Shown here: positions 41,445-53,289 of the stretch, piece after piece
How the letters are laid out: each line of letters starts with the position of its first letter
How positions within the stretch are numbered: the first letter of the stretch is position 1
Assembly (NCBI GenBank): GCA_034698045.1
Contig: JAQGAU010000022.1
Coordinates: 1-57,272, forward strand
Length of the DNA: 57,272 bases
Source: Paramacrobiotus richtersi
Lineage: Eukaryota; Tardigrada; Eutardigrada; Parachela; Macrobiotidae
Direction: 5' to 3'
Program-made: the position numbers and the translations under genes
The notes under the pieces: model-generated
The model's database searches: none
Told to the model about the DNA's origin: nothing
The model's input: the letters and a program-made list of their open reading frames with translations, nothing else

Positions 41445-44400
41445 TCACAGTTTAGTAATCCGCTCCGGGACGTCAGTGACGGGTACGCTGACCCGTTCCC
41501 GTCCACACAGCTTTTTCAGGTATTTTATGGCGATAAATTTCTCGGGCATGGCAATACCGACAAAGCCCACGGCGATAAACACACAGCCGATGCCTTGGAA
41601 CTCATCGAACACGTGGTTCCAGAATAATGCATCCACAACTGCAGAAAAGGTCATACTATAGTATTTCAATAAAAATAATGAAAAATAATTCGATAACATT
41701 AGTAAAAACTAGAAAATTTATCGTTTTAAAGGGGTTGCTTCTGTTTTTTAAAGATTCGGTCAAAAAATGTTTTATTACGAATTTTTTAATAATTAAAAAT
41801 GCAACGAAGAGAAATATGGGATTTTTTCTCTACAAGTGGAGTTTTTAATTTCTGATCTTTTTTTTAACATTTAATTTCTAATATTTTTTTAGATCTAATT
41901 TTTATAAAAAGTAATACAAAAAATGTTTGCCGAATACGATATTTCTCAGTTCTTAAAGGATCGCACAGTTTTTCCTGCGCTTTAAATAGTTGAATGAATT
42001 GTAAAATTAGGTACAGTTCTTTTCGCATTTATTTTATTTTGTATAAAATCTGCACAAAATTAGCGTACAACTAGTAACATACCGTAATTGAACGGTATCC
42101 CGAGGAGCTTGCTCAATGTCATGATGAGCGGACTGGTTAGCGTCAGGCATAGATTAAACATGGAAATGGAGACTGCAACGACAAACCAGTGCAACTTAGT
42201 TCACGCACAAATGAAATCCGAATGGTTTCCTGTTATGAATTATTAATTTTCTTAAAAAACCACCAGTTAATGACGAAAAAAAGACTAGCCAGAAAAACAA
42301 ATCCCGATACAATCAAAACGATATTACGAATAATCTTCTTTTCGGTTCGTTTGTACATTTAAAAAACATGCAATTAATGGAAACAATAGACTTTATAATT
42401 ATGTAACTCGAAGAACAGCCAATCAAAATAAAAACAAATATTATTGCTTAATGTAACTTTTGGAAAAATATCCAATTAATAAGACTAAATAATAATAAAA
42501 TTCGAAAACTAAATTCAAAATAAATAAGTAAACAATAATATTAGTAATTTTAATACACAATTGCACTGTGCTGTTAAAAAGGTACCTAATGTCAGGGAGG
42601 AGGAAATGCAGACGGTAGCCCAGGGGAAGGTGGCCCAGTCCCAGTACTCCACCCCGGTGATGTTCAGGATAATGACCATGGGCCACGCGACCACCGTGAT
42701 AAACGCCGCCATCGTCGATGTCACCAGCAGTGCTTTACCGACATCCTCTGTTTTACCGATAAATCGCTTGAAGGCCACCTGTGTAACATTATGCTCTACA
42801 AACTCTGGCTACCACCGCACAAAAAAAGCTTTCTTCTGGTTACGCATCGACATCCGATTCATATAAAGCTACCACATGTATTATTAATACCTCCAGTTCA
42901 GTGCATTGTATTTCCGGACAGTAAGCACTTACCGGTAATTTTCTGTATAAGCAGTCTATAATATTAATTTTCAGTGTTCAATAGATCAAAAAATATGTGT
43001 AGCAGATAGAATTATTCATAAAAGGAATTTCTCATTGCCTGTAATTCATTGGCCTGGTGATCCTATAAATACACCTCCAAAATTATAATAAATATATCAA
43101 ATTATAAAAAAAATTTATACTAAAATATATACAATTATAACGAATATATAAAATCATAAATTGCGAAGTGTGAAACAGATTTGTTCAAAAATATTTGAAT
43201 TGTATACTTTGACATATAAATTATTCGTTCGTACCATGTACAGCGATCCCAGCACAGCACCAATCAGACAAATAGCGATCCCTTCCCAGCTGAAATCATC
43301 CTTCCCCTGCGAGTACACCATAAACCCGACTCCGCCCAAGGCCACCACCACGGCCGAAACCTACCAAAATAATCCACCAAAATTATTGCGTAATCGTTCA
43401 CCTTGCGGCAAAATTATCAACTGTCAAAGTTACAGCTGCTCGTAAATTACCAATCAGTTGACGTACTTTCAGAATGTAGACCGGCGTTTTGAGGATAAAT
43501 GCCGATAAGAGATAACAGATGGCCGTCTCCGAGCAGAAGAGCGCCTGGACAATGGAATTATTGAGGAATTTCACGGCAAAAACATGGGCAAACTGGACGG
43601 TGATCCAGAGGATGGCCAGCAGACCGGTCGGGTAGACGAAGGCCCGACCGGTCAAGCCGTTTGGGCCGAAGACCGTTTCGCAGCTCCTACGGTCAAAAAA
43701 TAAGAAAAATGTACGAGGCTAAATAAGGCTAAAGGCTAAATAACTGCGAAGTTTCTCTAGTAAACAAAAACAAAATATAGAAAATACAGCTCCAAATTAA
43801 CACAAGGTTAATTAATTAACTAATTAATCTTAATCTTGCATTCTATTCATTTGAATTTTGTTTGTTTGTTTTGTAATTATTTATACTTATTCTTTTTGTT
43901 CGTCTTCCTAGTTTTATTTCAGTTTTTCTTGTTTTTTTATTCTGTAGCTCTTTTTCGTACACTCCAATTTAGTTTGGTTTTTGGTTCAGAAATAATGTCA
44001 ACAAATTGTACACAAAAGTATAACCATAAAGACAAGTAAAATCAAAACAGCTGTCTCGATGCATACAAATGGTAGATAACAAAATCACACAAAATGATAA
44101 AAAATGTGTTTTAAACATTGTATTTTTAAGATGCTGGTACTGATTAACTTTATTGGTCAATTAAAAATATACGCAAAATTTAGAATTCAGTAAGCCAATC
44201 AAGATGAAGAGAAGCAGTTAGAATAAATACTACAAAGTATAAAACTGCACAATCATTTGATTAACAGCCAGGTGAACGACACTAATCTAGATTAGCGGCT
44301 GCCATAGCGGAAAGGAAAGTAAACCGATCACACGCCGTGCAACGATAAACGCTAGTACCAAAAAGGTTGTCAATTACAAATTTCTGCTGATGTAATATTA

Positions 44401-46419
44401 CGCCGGAATTTCTGCCATGATGCTGCAAGTTCGGTATGAGATTTCCGGTACGTTATGAACTCATGGGAAAAGCAAGTAATCAATAATTCAATGCATAATA
44501 AAACTATTAAGAATCCAAATGGAAAGCGTATGCACAGTGTTTTATGCTCCCATCATGACCAGCAAAATTTAGCTTTACAGTTTGCCGACAATTTATAATA
44601 AAAATGTCCACAATCACTTTTGCCGTTTATGAGCTGTTTGCGGTCAAATGTTTGCTGAAATCAATCAACGGATTTCGAAATTAAACATATTGACATTCAT
44701 CTGCAAACGCAAAACTGCCGCTGACTTTTCAGTACGCAATGCAAGATCGTCGCAAAAAAAGAACAATATTCATAATGAATTCAAATTATTAACTCACTGT
44801 TTATTTTCTTTATTACCAGAATATTGTTCCTATTATCGCTCTTTGATTTAAAGCATAGAAGCAGGAACAATAATTGTAAAACACCGTTTAATACGAACGT
44901 TTTAATTCTTTTGTGTAAGAAAATATTATCAGAAATAGATGGAAAGTTAATACCTACGGTGAAAATTTAAATAATAAAATGAAAAAAACATTATAAAAAT
45001 TATTTTTTTGAAATAAATTTTGAACTTATTTTTTTGAAATAAATTTTTTTAATTTTTATAATTTCAAAAAAATAAGTTACAAAAATAACAAAAATAGGTA
45101 ATATAAAACATTTGCTGCTGCCAAAATTAGCAGAATGCATAGATCAACATTTCTCCACTTACGTGAATGTTTTCATGAACGGCGTCGGTTTTCCCGATTT
45201 ATTACGATACGCCCGTTGAATGTACTTCATCACCATAAACGTGGGAAAGACAACGATTCTCCAGGCACTCCGGAAATAAACGATAAAAAACGGCGCGGAA
45301 AAGTCAGGGGAATAGGTGGCTTTAGCGAATTGGGCCGCGGCGAGGACGGTGATGCAGTGGACAATTACGAGAATCAATCCCAGAATGTGTTTTCCCTTCT
45401 CGGACATTCCCTGCAGTCCGCGCTTCCGGGCGGGTTCCGAGGGATGGACGGGCTCCTCTGTGAGACCTAGAGATAAAAAACAGTCAGAAAAAAAACATAC
45501 TTTTCGTACAGAAATAGACAGAAGAATAGGAAAAATATTAACAAAATGAAAATCAAAATAAATGATAAAAATGGTATACAGCGAATAGCGAAGCGAAAAA
45601 AAGAGTAAATAGCGAAGAACAAACGAAGTACATCAAGAACGTTAAAAAATAAAAATAATTAATTAACTGAAAAATAAATAAAACCAAAAACCAAATGGCT
45701 ATGGAAATCATAAGAATACAGACAATCCAATCAAAGATTTCTCGAAAAAACGGAAAAGCCAATAAACTTGAAGATAACCCAAATAAAAAAGAAATACCAG
45801 AAAATGGCACAACTTTCCACAAGAGTACAAAGAAAAAGGGACAAAAATGATGAGTGAAAAATCATACAAAATACAGAAAATTAAAACACGCGCTGTTTTT
45901 GTTGCTGACATGTAGGAGAAACCATAGACCAGAAATATCGACGGAAGCAAAGCCAAACACTCGCATGCTGGGAATATTCTATTACTGCTCTTGATTTCTG
46001 ATAAAAAATAATATAAAAATAAACCCTGCAATTAATCCGTCTATTCCACACTGAAAAATAACACTACACATTCCGCCCTTCTACTCACCCGCACTGGAGG
46101 TAATTTTAACCAGATCCTGCAGCACCACGACACCATTCCCGCTGCTCGGGATGCCAGATTCCGCATCGCCTCCAGCCTCCTCCTCCTTCGCACTGACACT
46201 CAAGCCCCCCTTGGGCACCACCGCAAACTCATCCCCATCCCCGAGTACGTCCACCGTCTCCTCATCCTGATCGGGCTGCGACGGAGGTTGCATTTCAGTA
46301 GCCTGATAAATGTAGGGATGCTCATCGGAGCGCGGGAGCAGATGAGCAAAGACTTCATTGGACTCGGCATGGCTGCTGCGACGGTCCATACGAGTGGTAG
46401 AGTAGGTAATCGCGATCAC
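41445..46419 (-). CDS. SLC35F3/F4-like multi-pass carrier, tandem copy A, seven exons
   Basis: Exons (minus): 46419-46089, 45466-45163, 43686-43467, 43360-43235, 42778-42586, 42172-42083, 41638-41445; phases 1, 2, 0, 0, 1, 1; 485 residues from the first ATG, or 475 from the internal MDRRSS start. About ten hydrophobic helices follow a long acidic cytosolic N-terminus. Recognisable SLC35F3/F4 blocks are FSAPFFIVYFRSAWRIVVFP, IVQALFCSETAICYLLSAFI, GVGFMVYSQGKDDFSWEGIA, VAFKRFIGKTEDVGKALL and NITGVEYWDWATFPW. SLC35F3 has been linked to thiamine transport; other members of this DMT-superfamily branch have unknown substrates. Compared with copy B, the DVSALF motif is changed (NSIVQALF) and the NxGIAxTxPxxxxLG helix reads MFNLCLTLTSPLIMTLSKLL, so it is the more diverged copy. 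Confidence 0.85.
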
Positions 46420-46958
46420 AAGACTATCAGCTTATCGACAGATTAGATGAGATTGTGTGGATTATCTGTCAAAATGCATCGGTTTTATAATGGGTGAACG
46501 TCCAAAGACGAACGATGAAATATGTAAGGTGCTGGATTGCGAAATACAGTTGTCTGGCACTGGCAGTGACAGCTGGATGAGTCAGACGGTTTGTCTGTCT
46601 GACCGCCTGGGGCGTCATTGGGCGGGACTCAAAACTGCTGTAGATGGGCGTGGTTTCTTCGTATATGCTGCTCCTCTTGGCGGCTGGCCATTCGGTAGTA
46701 TGACTGTGTATCAGCTGACAATGAGAATAAAATTAATGATCCACGCTGAAAATTTGCACAATACTGTGCTTTTAATAGTTGTATTGCACGAAGAAATTCT
46801 ACAATGCAGTTTCTGTCACAAAATGGCAAAATAAACCAGTTCAGAATTCAGTATACTGTATGCGTCCTAAACGAGCGCATATAAACTGAACCGCGACATC
46901 CAGAAAACACAATCAAAGACACAAACATGGACATTGTACTGTACAGGAATCAAAATTA
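46420..46958. other. Spacer between the tandem carriers
   Basis: Holds the copy A promoter and the copy B 3' end. A 125-codon plus-strand frame (46457-46834) is open but has no recognisable motif and no match in the equivalent place upstream of copy B. Confidence 0.4.
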
Positions 46959-49900
46959 TCAAGTTTGTTGTTTTTTCTTAGCAGCAGCCGACATTCGAAG
47001 GAGATCACGGGGTGTATGGACATAATGATTTTTCAGGGCTTCTTCGTCGGGATCCTTCCGTAGCCGCTTACATGGTAGACGTTTCCGGACACTTTGCGTC
47101 CAGTTGATGGGCAGTAAGGTCATGAAGAAGCCGATCGTGATTAGCACGAATCCGGTTATTTCTATCGCGCGGAATAGCACTTTATTGAAAAAGTGGTCCA
47201 CAACTGTAAAACATGAAAAATACCGTTGATTATACATTGACTATTATTAAAGTAATAACTATTATACGTCGAAATAATAATACATAATTCAACATATTTT
47301 AAACTGTAATTATAGTGTTTACTAATATTGGGTTATTTAAATTTTACAGCAAATTTTATCTGATATTTTTTTTATTTTGCTATGTATTTTATTTTATATT
47401 TGGCTGACAGATATTATTTTTTTATTGGTATTTTGTATCTTATTTTATATTTTTATCTGACAGATTTTATTTTATTTCATTTTTTATTATCAAGCAAATC
47501 TTCCGTATTTTGTTTACCGGCATTTAATGGCAATCCAAGAGCCACACCCAGCGTTATGAACAAGGGATGTGTTAAAGCGATGCCGTAATTAACCATGGCG
47601 TTAAACACTGAAAAGAATAATTCAGTTCCAGTTTGAATGCATTCATTGGATTTATGTGGTTTTCTTACAAAATCCCAGAGCAGCACTTCCGCCAACAAAT
47701 ACCCATGGAATCGTCGAAAAGCTCCATTTCTCGACACCGGTCAAGTGCAGTGTCAAGGTGATGGGCCAAAATAAAGCGAAATTGAACAGTCCGAGACCGG
47801 TCAATAATAGGGATACTTGTCCGTAGTTGGCGTCTCCAATTAACCGTTTAAATAACACCTATTGAACAAAAAAATACATTTAGTTACTTTTTTTGCTAGT
47901 GAATTACTTCCGTAATTTTTTTGTGGGTAGAAATACTTTACTGCTCTCTTATACATACATGTACAGATAAATATACTTACATCTAGAGCACGAGTTTTAT
48001 GTGACTATAATAATTAATATACAATTTAAAATTAATGTACAAAATTCATTATATGTAAATATAGATGTAAACATGCGTAAATATGTATAAATATGTAAAT
48101 ATAAATAAATTAATATAAAACATTCATATGCAAATATATAACTATAAATATAAACTTATATGTTAATATAGTGTATAAACGTAAATAAACTAATATACAA
48201 ATTGATATGTATATTAAAAAAAATCACCTGTATAAAGCGTATGTCCCGAATTATAACAAGAAAGCACACACAGGGAAAATGCAAGTTAAACTGTGAACTT
48301 CAATAAATATCTACAATTTTACTGCACAATTGGTATCTGCAAGAAAATCCTACTTACCTTATACATAGCCGATCCAACAGCTGATCCCACAGCTAACAAT
48401 ATCCCAGACAATGCGGGATTATCCCACAGGAAGCCATCGACATAGCTCATAATGATAATTCCCGCCAGGGAAAATATGGACGCAAATAACTACGAAAATT
48501 ATACAGCTTTCACAAATTACACAAAAATTACAGTATATATACAAATTATACAGATTACTGTCTTCTTTTATCACATTAGGCATTTCGAACAAAAATGGTA
48601 CAGGAATTATCCCTGACCTTGGTGCCCTCGAAGCGCTCATGGAGAATGGTCCAGGAGAAGAAGAAGACAAATGCCGTGTTGGAAGAGAACAAGGCCGACA
48701 CGTCGGAGGCGGCCAGAATACTCAATGCATACGAGTACATGTAGTTCGTCGCTACCCATATTATCGCGAAGCATCCACACCGGAAGGCCGCGGTCCACCC
48801 GCTGAAAGAGTCTGCTCCAAAGATTTTCCATGCAGCACTGCAATTATTACAGAGATTATGAAGAAATTTAAGTGCATGTGGAATATCTGTAAAAATTGTT
48901 CCAAAAATATCTATCTGCAGAATTCGCAGTCAATTATCTGTCGAATCAATGGTTATTAATTTTACGTATATTTACGTTTACGTAACTACATAGTTACGTC
49001 TAATACGCGCTAAACGATTTTTATTTATTTATAATCTGCTGAATTAATACTGGCTAGGTGGTTAGATATTCGTATTTCAAATGGAAATAGAAAATAACTA
49101 TGATGTATCTTAGAACGTTAATAAACTTTTTTTTACTATTAGCAAAGTTATTTAACGTACGTTGCATTGTTTCCATTAACGAAAAACGACAAACGACTGC
49201 AATTCCATATTTACATATTATAACGAAAAATAGAACATATCATCAAAACTAAAGAAATTTTATTTCGTATGTTTATAAACAATTATATAATATATAAGTA
49301 TAAATAATTGTATACAATTTTCAAATAATTTAAGTATAAACATCTGTGTATCTGTCATTTCTTACTTGATGCTGGGTCGATAATCTCTATTCTGACAGCG
49401 ACAGTGAACCCAATTCCCAGCATAATACAACGGATAACACAGTATCATCCAGCTGGTGTTGAACCAGACGAGAAAAAAGGGAGCGGAAAAATGTTCCGTA
49501 AACGTTGCCCGTGTAAACTGGGTCGCCGACACCCAGGTACACGCCACCACCGCCACCAGGATCACCCCGTAGATCAACTTCCGGCTGCACCATCCATCGG
49601 GTTCTTTCGGCTTCCGCCGCGGGATCCGCGCGAGTCGGGCTAATTCATCGGCGGACGGGGATTCCGCCGGTGGATCTGCATTCCAACAGAATTTGGTCAA
49701 GGTTAATTTCAGTATATAAATCATCATTGTAACGTTGCGTTCGCTGATGGTGTTGCATAATATTCTGCGTTTCTTATCCGCATTTCCGAACAAAGAAATA
49801 TACGTGACAATGCGTCAGTGAGATGGACCATACAGAAACATTATTCCAATATAATTAAGAAAAATTATATAAAAAATGAAAAATAAAATTATATAAAATT

Positions 49901-51807
49901 AAATAAAATATATTATTTCAAAATTTTATATAATGAAATCCTAATAAATAAAATAAAACCTAAACATAAATAATAATAAAAAGTAATATAACAAAATTTT
50001 ATAAAATGTATAATACATTGTATTAAATAACAGCTGGTTATTACAAAATTTTTAAAACCTCGAAGACCATTAATTTTGTTAAAGCGTTAGACCCCAACAG
50101 CAATACTTTGAAATGCATGGAATTCGAACTAAGCTTTTCCCGACAATTTTTGAAAGGAAGCTCGCGGAGGATGCCAAAAATAACTGGAAACCGACTAGAA
50201 TCGTACATGTACCTCCAACAGGCGACACCATTAACCTAATTAGCAAGTACGTGCCCAAGAGCTTACTGGGAAGAAGGGCAAAGTAACTGTAGTTATAATC
50301 CATAGTCAAGATTCATTCTTTGATAACATTGTCAAGGATGGATAGAACGATGGATAATTGCGTATCCTCGAGGATCAAACTTAACGACCTGACATTGTTA
50401 TGATCAAGTATCCTTCATTTGTATAAAAGCGAGATTTTCCGTTATAAAAAACGTCCAGAAAAAGGTCACAGAAAATGTATAAGAAAAATCTGTTCAAATT
50501 CTAGTAAAAGAAATGGAATTATTTTACAAATTAAGGCTTTTAATGTGGAGCGTTTGTGCTGGTTTTTAGCAGCATCCAGAGAACGAGGATTTGTGTATGT
50601 ATGTGTGTTCACGTGCAGGACGAACCCTGGCGACGGAAATCGATATGTGTACAGTGTCACAAACCGGGATCCAGACTTCTTGTCATTCTGCATCCCAGTG
50701 TCCGTATATAACACGGCATAAAAAATCGCCCACATTGCCGACACTTTGCCTTTCAATTAGATGACGCCAACCGCGGATATGCCGACACGTATTGAAATAG
50801 TCTGTACTCCTGTTTGTTGCCATTCTTCACAATTTAAAAAATTTAAGAAACATTTTTTTAAATGAATTTTTATATATATTTTTTTTATATATTATTTTTT
50901 ATATATATATATTTTTATATATATACGAGTTCGTAGTGACTGTGATTGATAAAAACTCTGGCTCTTACTGTATTTCGTAATCAGACATTTTAATACAAAC
51001 ACTGATTGATAAAACCGCTGGCTCTTATTTTCTGTAATAAGATATTTTAAGGAGCGTCTTCATGCTAATTGTTTCTTATACGAGTTTGTTTTTGTTTTAA
51101 GTGCAATATTTCGTTCTAATAATTTGCCGTGCATGGTTGTACGTATGACGAAGTTATTCGCTCCTGTGGATTTTTCACAAATTTAATTTGTATTCCACGT
51201 CATAAGCTGCACATATTAACGTACATAGGCTCTGATCTTTAAATTGTGTATCTACTTTTTTTCATTTTAAAACTAAAATCAAATTTATTCTTCTTTTTGA
51301 TAAACAAATATACCTTATTGTAAAAAGAAAAAACTTTCATTTTTAAAATCAAAATTTAAGGTATTCTGTATATTATATAATAAAATAATCTAAAAAAGCT
51401 TTTTATTTTATACCTCAAAGGTAATCTATATTTTTTTATACGGATTTCAAATCATACGGTGTACCATAACATTTTTACAATGTAATACGCCGACACATTA
51501 CTATAAACAATTCCGATATTAATGTAACCATGACAGAAATACCGTTTTGATATCATTTTACCATTATGTATATACACAATGGTAAAATAATAAATGATAA
51601 AAAATAAAAAAAATTAATTAATATATATACGAGTTTGTAACACAACGCGTTAGTACCTGTATGTGCATGATTCTCAACAACCGTTATAATTTCACCTCCC
51701 GGTGCAGTCACATCCCCATTGACTGGCTCAATCCTAATCACTTCCACCGTACAATTCCCATCCTGAGAATTTCGTTTGCGTAGGAAAATCTGCCGAAAAA
51801 ACGTCAT
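46959..51807 (-). CDS. SLC35F3/F4-like multi-pass carrier, tandem copy B, seven exons
   Basis: Exons (minus): 51807-51657, 49675-49366, 48837-48618, 48489-48358, 47858-47669, 47607-47518, 47203-46959; phases 1, 2, 0, 0, 1, 1, the same as copy A; 445 residues (human SLC35F3 421). Landmarks: TWVSATQFTRATF, FSAPFFLVWFNTSWMILCYP, IWVATNYMYSYALSILAASD followed by VSALFSSNTAFVFFFSW, GIIIMSYVDGF, ALSGILLAVGSAVGSAMYK, VLFKRLIGDANYG, HLTGVEKWSFSTIPW and FNAMVNYGIALTHPLFITLG. These line up with SLC35F3/F4 nearly block for block. The expected role is a ten-helix carrier of the drug/metabolite transporter superfamily; SLC35F3 has been linked to thiamine. The basic C-terminus (AAAKKKQQT) faces the cytosol if the family topology holds. 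Confidence 0.88.
50868..51055. repeat. TA-rich low-complexity tract and a 60-bp duplication in copy B intron 1
   Basis: 50868-50925 is nearly pure T/A with tatatata runs. It is followed by two diverged copies of gattgataaaa, ctggctctta and gtaat-aga-attttaa, starting at 50944 and 51004. The phrase tatatatacgagtt(c/t)gta after the T/A tract recurs at about 51622-51640 near the donor of exon 1. Confidence 0.75.
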
Positions 51808-53289
51808 GATATCCCTTCATTAAGCCATTAAACCATGCATTTCCATGAAAAATACAGTCCACGTTTATCACTGCAATGTGACTGAAGATTTCATAATTCC
51901 AATTCGAATAAGTCATTAAAATTGTGTGTAGATACTTTGATTATGTGGATGAATCCATTTTGTGCATGCGCGGTGTGTGTATACATCAGCTGGTTAATGA
52001 TAAAGTTCGACTGTGTACCATCAGGGTATCGCGGCCATATCAAGCCAATATTTGCGGTGTAATGTTGCTTTAATCAATTAATTTGTCTGATGGACTCCCT
52101 CAATTTTACATTGACCTCGGCAGTTTCTCCTTGTCAGTTGATTGCCGGTAATTGAAAATGATGCCGCGTCGGTGTCGCAGTCACGCATTTTACACCAGCT
52201 TATCATCATTTCCGTAGACTGCCGGCACCAGTATTATATTTAATCTGTAGTTACAGTGTACGTATTGGAAGTTTCAAGGAGTACGCTGATAAGTCAAGTC
52301 TAAGATCATCTAGATGTTTGGATGACTAATAATGTTTTTGTACGCGAATGGGTTCGTTAAGCTTTCAGCCAATTTACGCCTGTTTTTCTTAAAACAGACC
52401 GTTCAAATTTTTCCGATGACTTTGACCTTTTTAGTAGTATTTTTGGATGTTTTTTGTTTTTTTTTGGGTAACTGGACGAAATTTTCCCGAGGAATAAACT
52501 TGTTGTTGTTGTATCTATCCCGTACGCAAGCAAACTCATGGTGATTAATTTTTGAAAAATTTATGCAAGTCCACCGTATCGCATGATTAGAGAACAGACG
52601 CTATCTCTGTCGTTAGCTTTGGTGGCTTAAATAAGAGCAACGCCCGCGCGCGGTTGCACGCACCGCATGGCTTTGCTTATCCGCCGAACATGGCTGGGTC
52701 CATCCACGCGGATTGCGCTCAAACTTGGGACCGCCCATTTCTGCCCTTGAACTAGGCATGCAAATTATCTTGCCGTTTTGAATTTTCAATGTTTTGACTA
52801 GCGAAATGTTTTCCGAAGTTTGTTTTAGCTTTTGTTAGTTTTATACTTTGTAGTTCTCTTTTGTACGTTTGATTTCTATTTGGTTTCCACTCGGGTCTGT
52901 CCGAAATGAAGATTAATTTGGGTTTAATCTAAGTTTTCGTCCTGCTGTGATTTTGATCGCAGTTTGTATCGCACGTGTTTTGCTGGTGGCGAACTGCCAA
53001 TCTGGGCGTCATGGTACTCCAGATCGTTTTATGATGTTTGTACTTGATCGCTGAGTGATTTCAGTCGTTTCCATTCCGTGGAAGCACGTGCAGTTGCAAA
53101 ATCTCTGATTGCTCCTGGAGAAACCCTCATTTCACTGTTCCCATATGCTCCACTTTAATAATTAAATATTTAAATAAAATTAAATTAAATACTAATTAAA
53201 TTACATAATCCCGATTTTTTCATAATTTTCATCCCGAAATCACGACCAGAATATGCCCGCCAGCGTGAGGCATCCAGGATCACTCGAGC
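51808..53289. other. Divergent spacer between copy B and the fucosyltransferase-like gene
   Basis: Contains two promoters. A relatively GC-rich patch at 52620-52760 (aataagagcaacgcccgcgc, then gcgg) could be a core promoter or an upstream non-coding exon; its function cannot be read from sequence. The frame at 52332-52544 is unsupported. Confidence 0.4.

Noticed and set aside
46457..46834. 125-codon plus-strand open frame between the SLC35F-like copies
   Set aside because: No motif, hydrophobic pattern or splice context that I can recognise; it sits in the promoter region of copy A.
50419..50756. Overlapping plus and minus open frames of about 100 codons in intron 1 of SLC35F-like copy B
   Set aside because: Neither resembles a carrier exon, and joining exon 1 directly to the exon at 49675 keeps phase and matches copy A.
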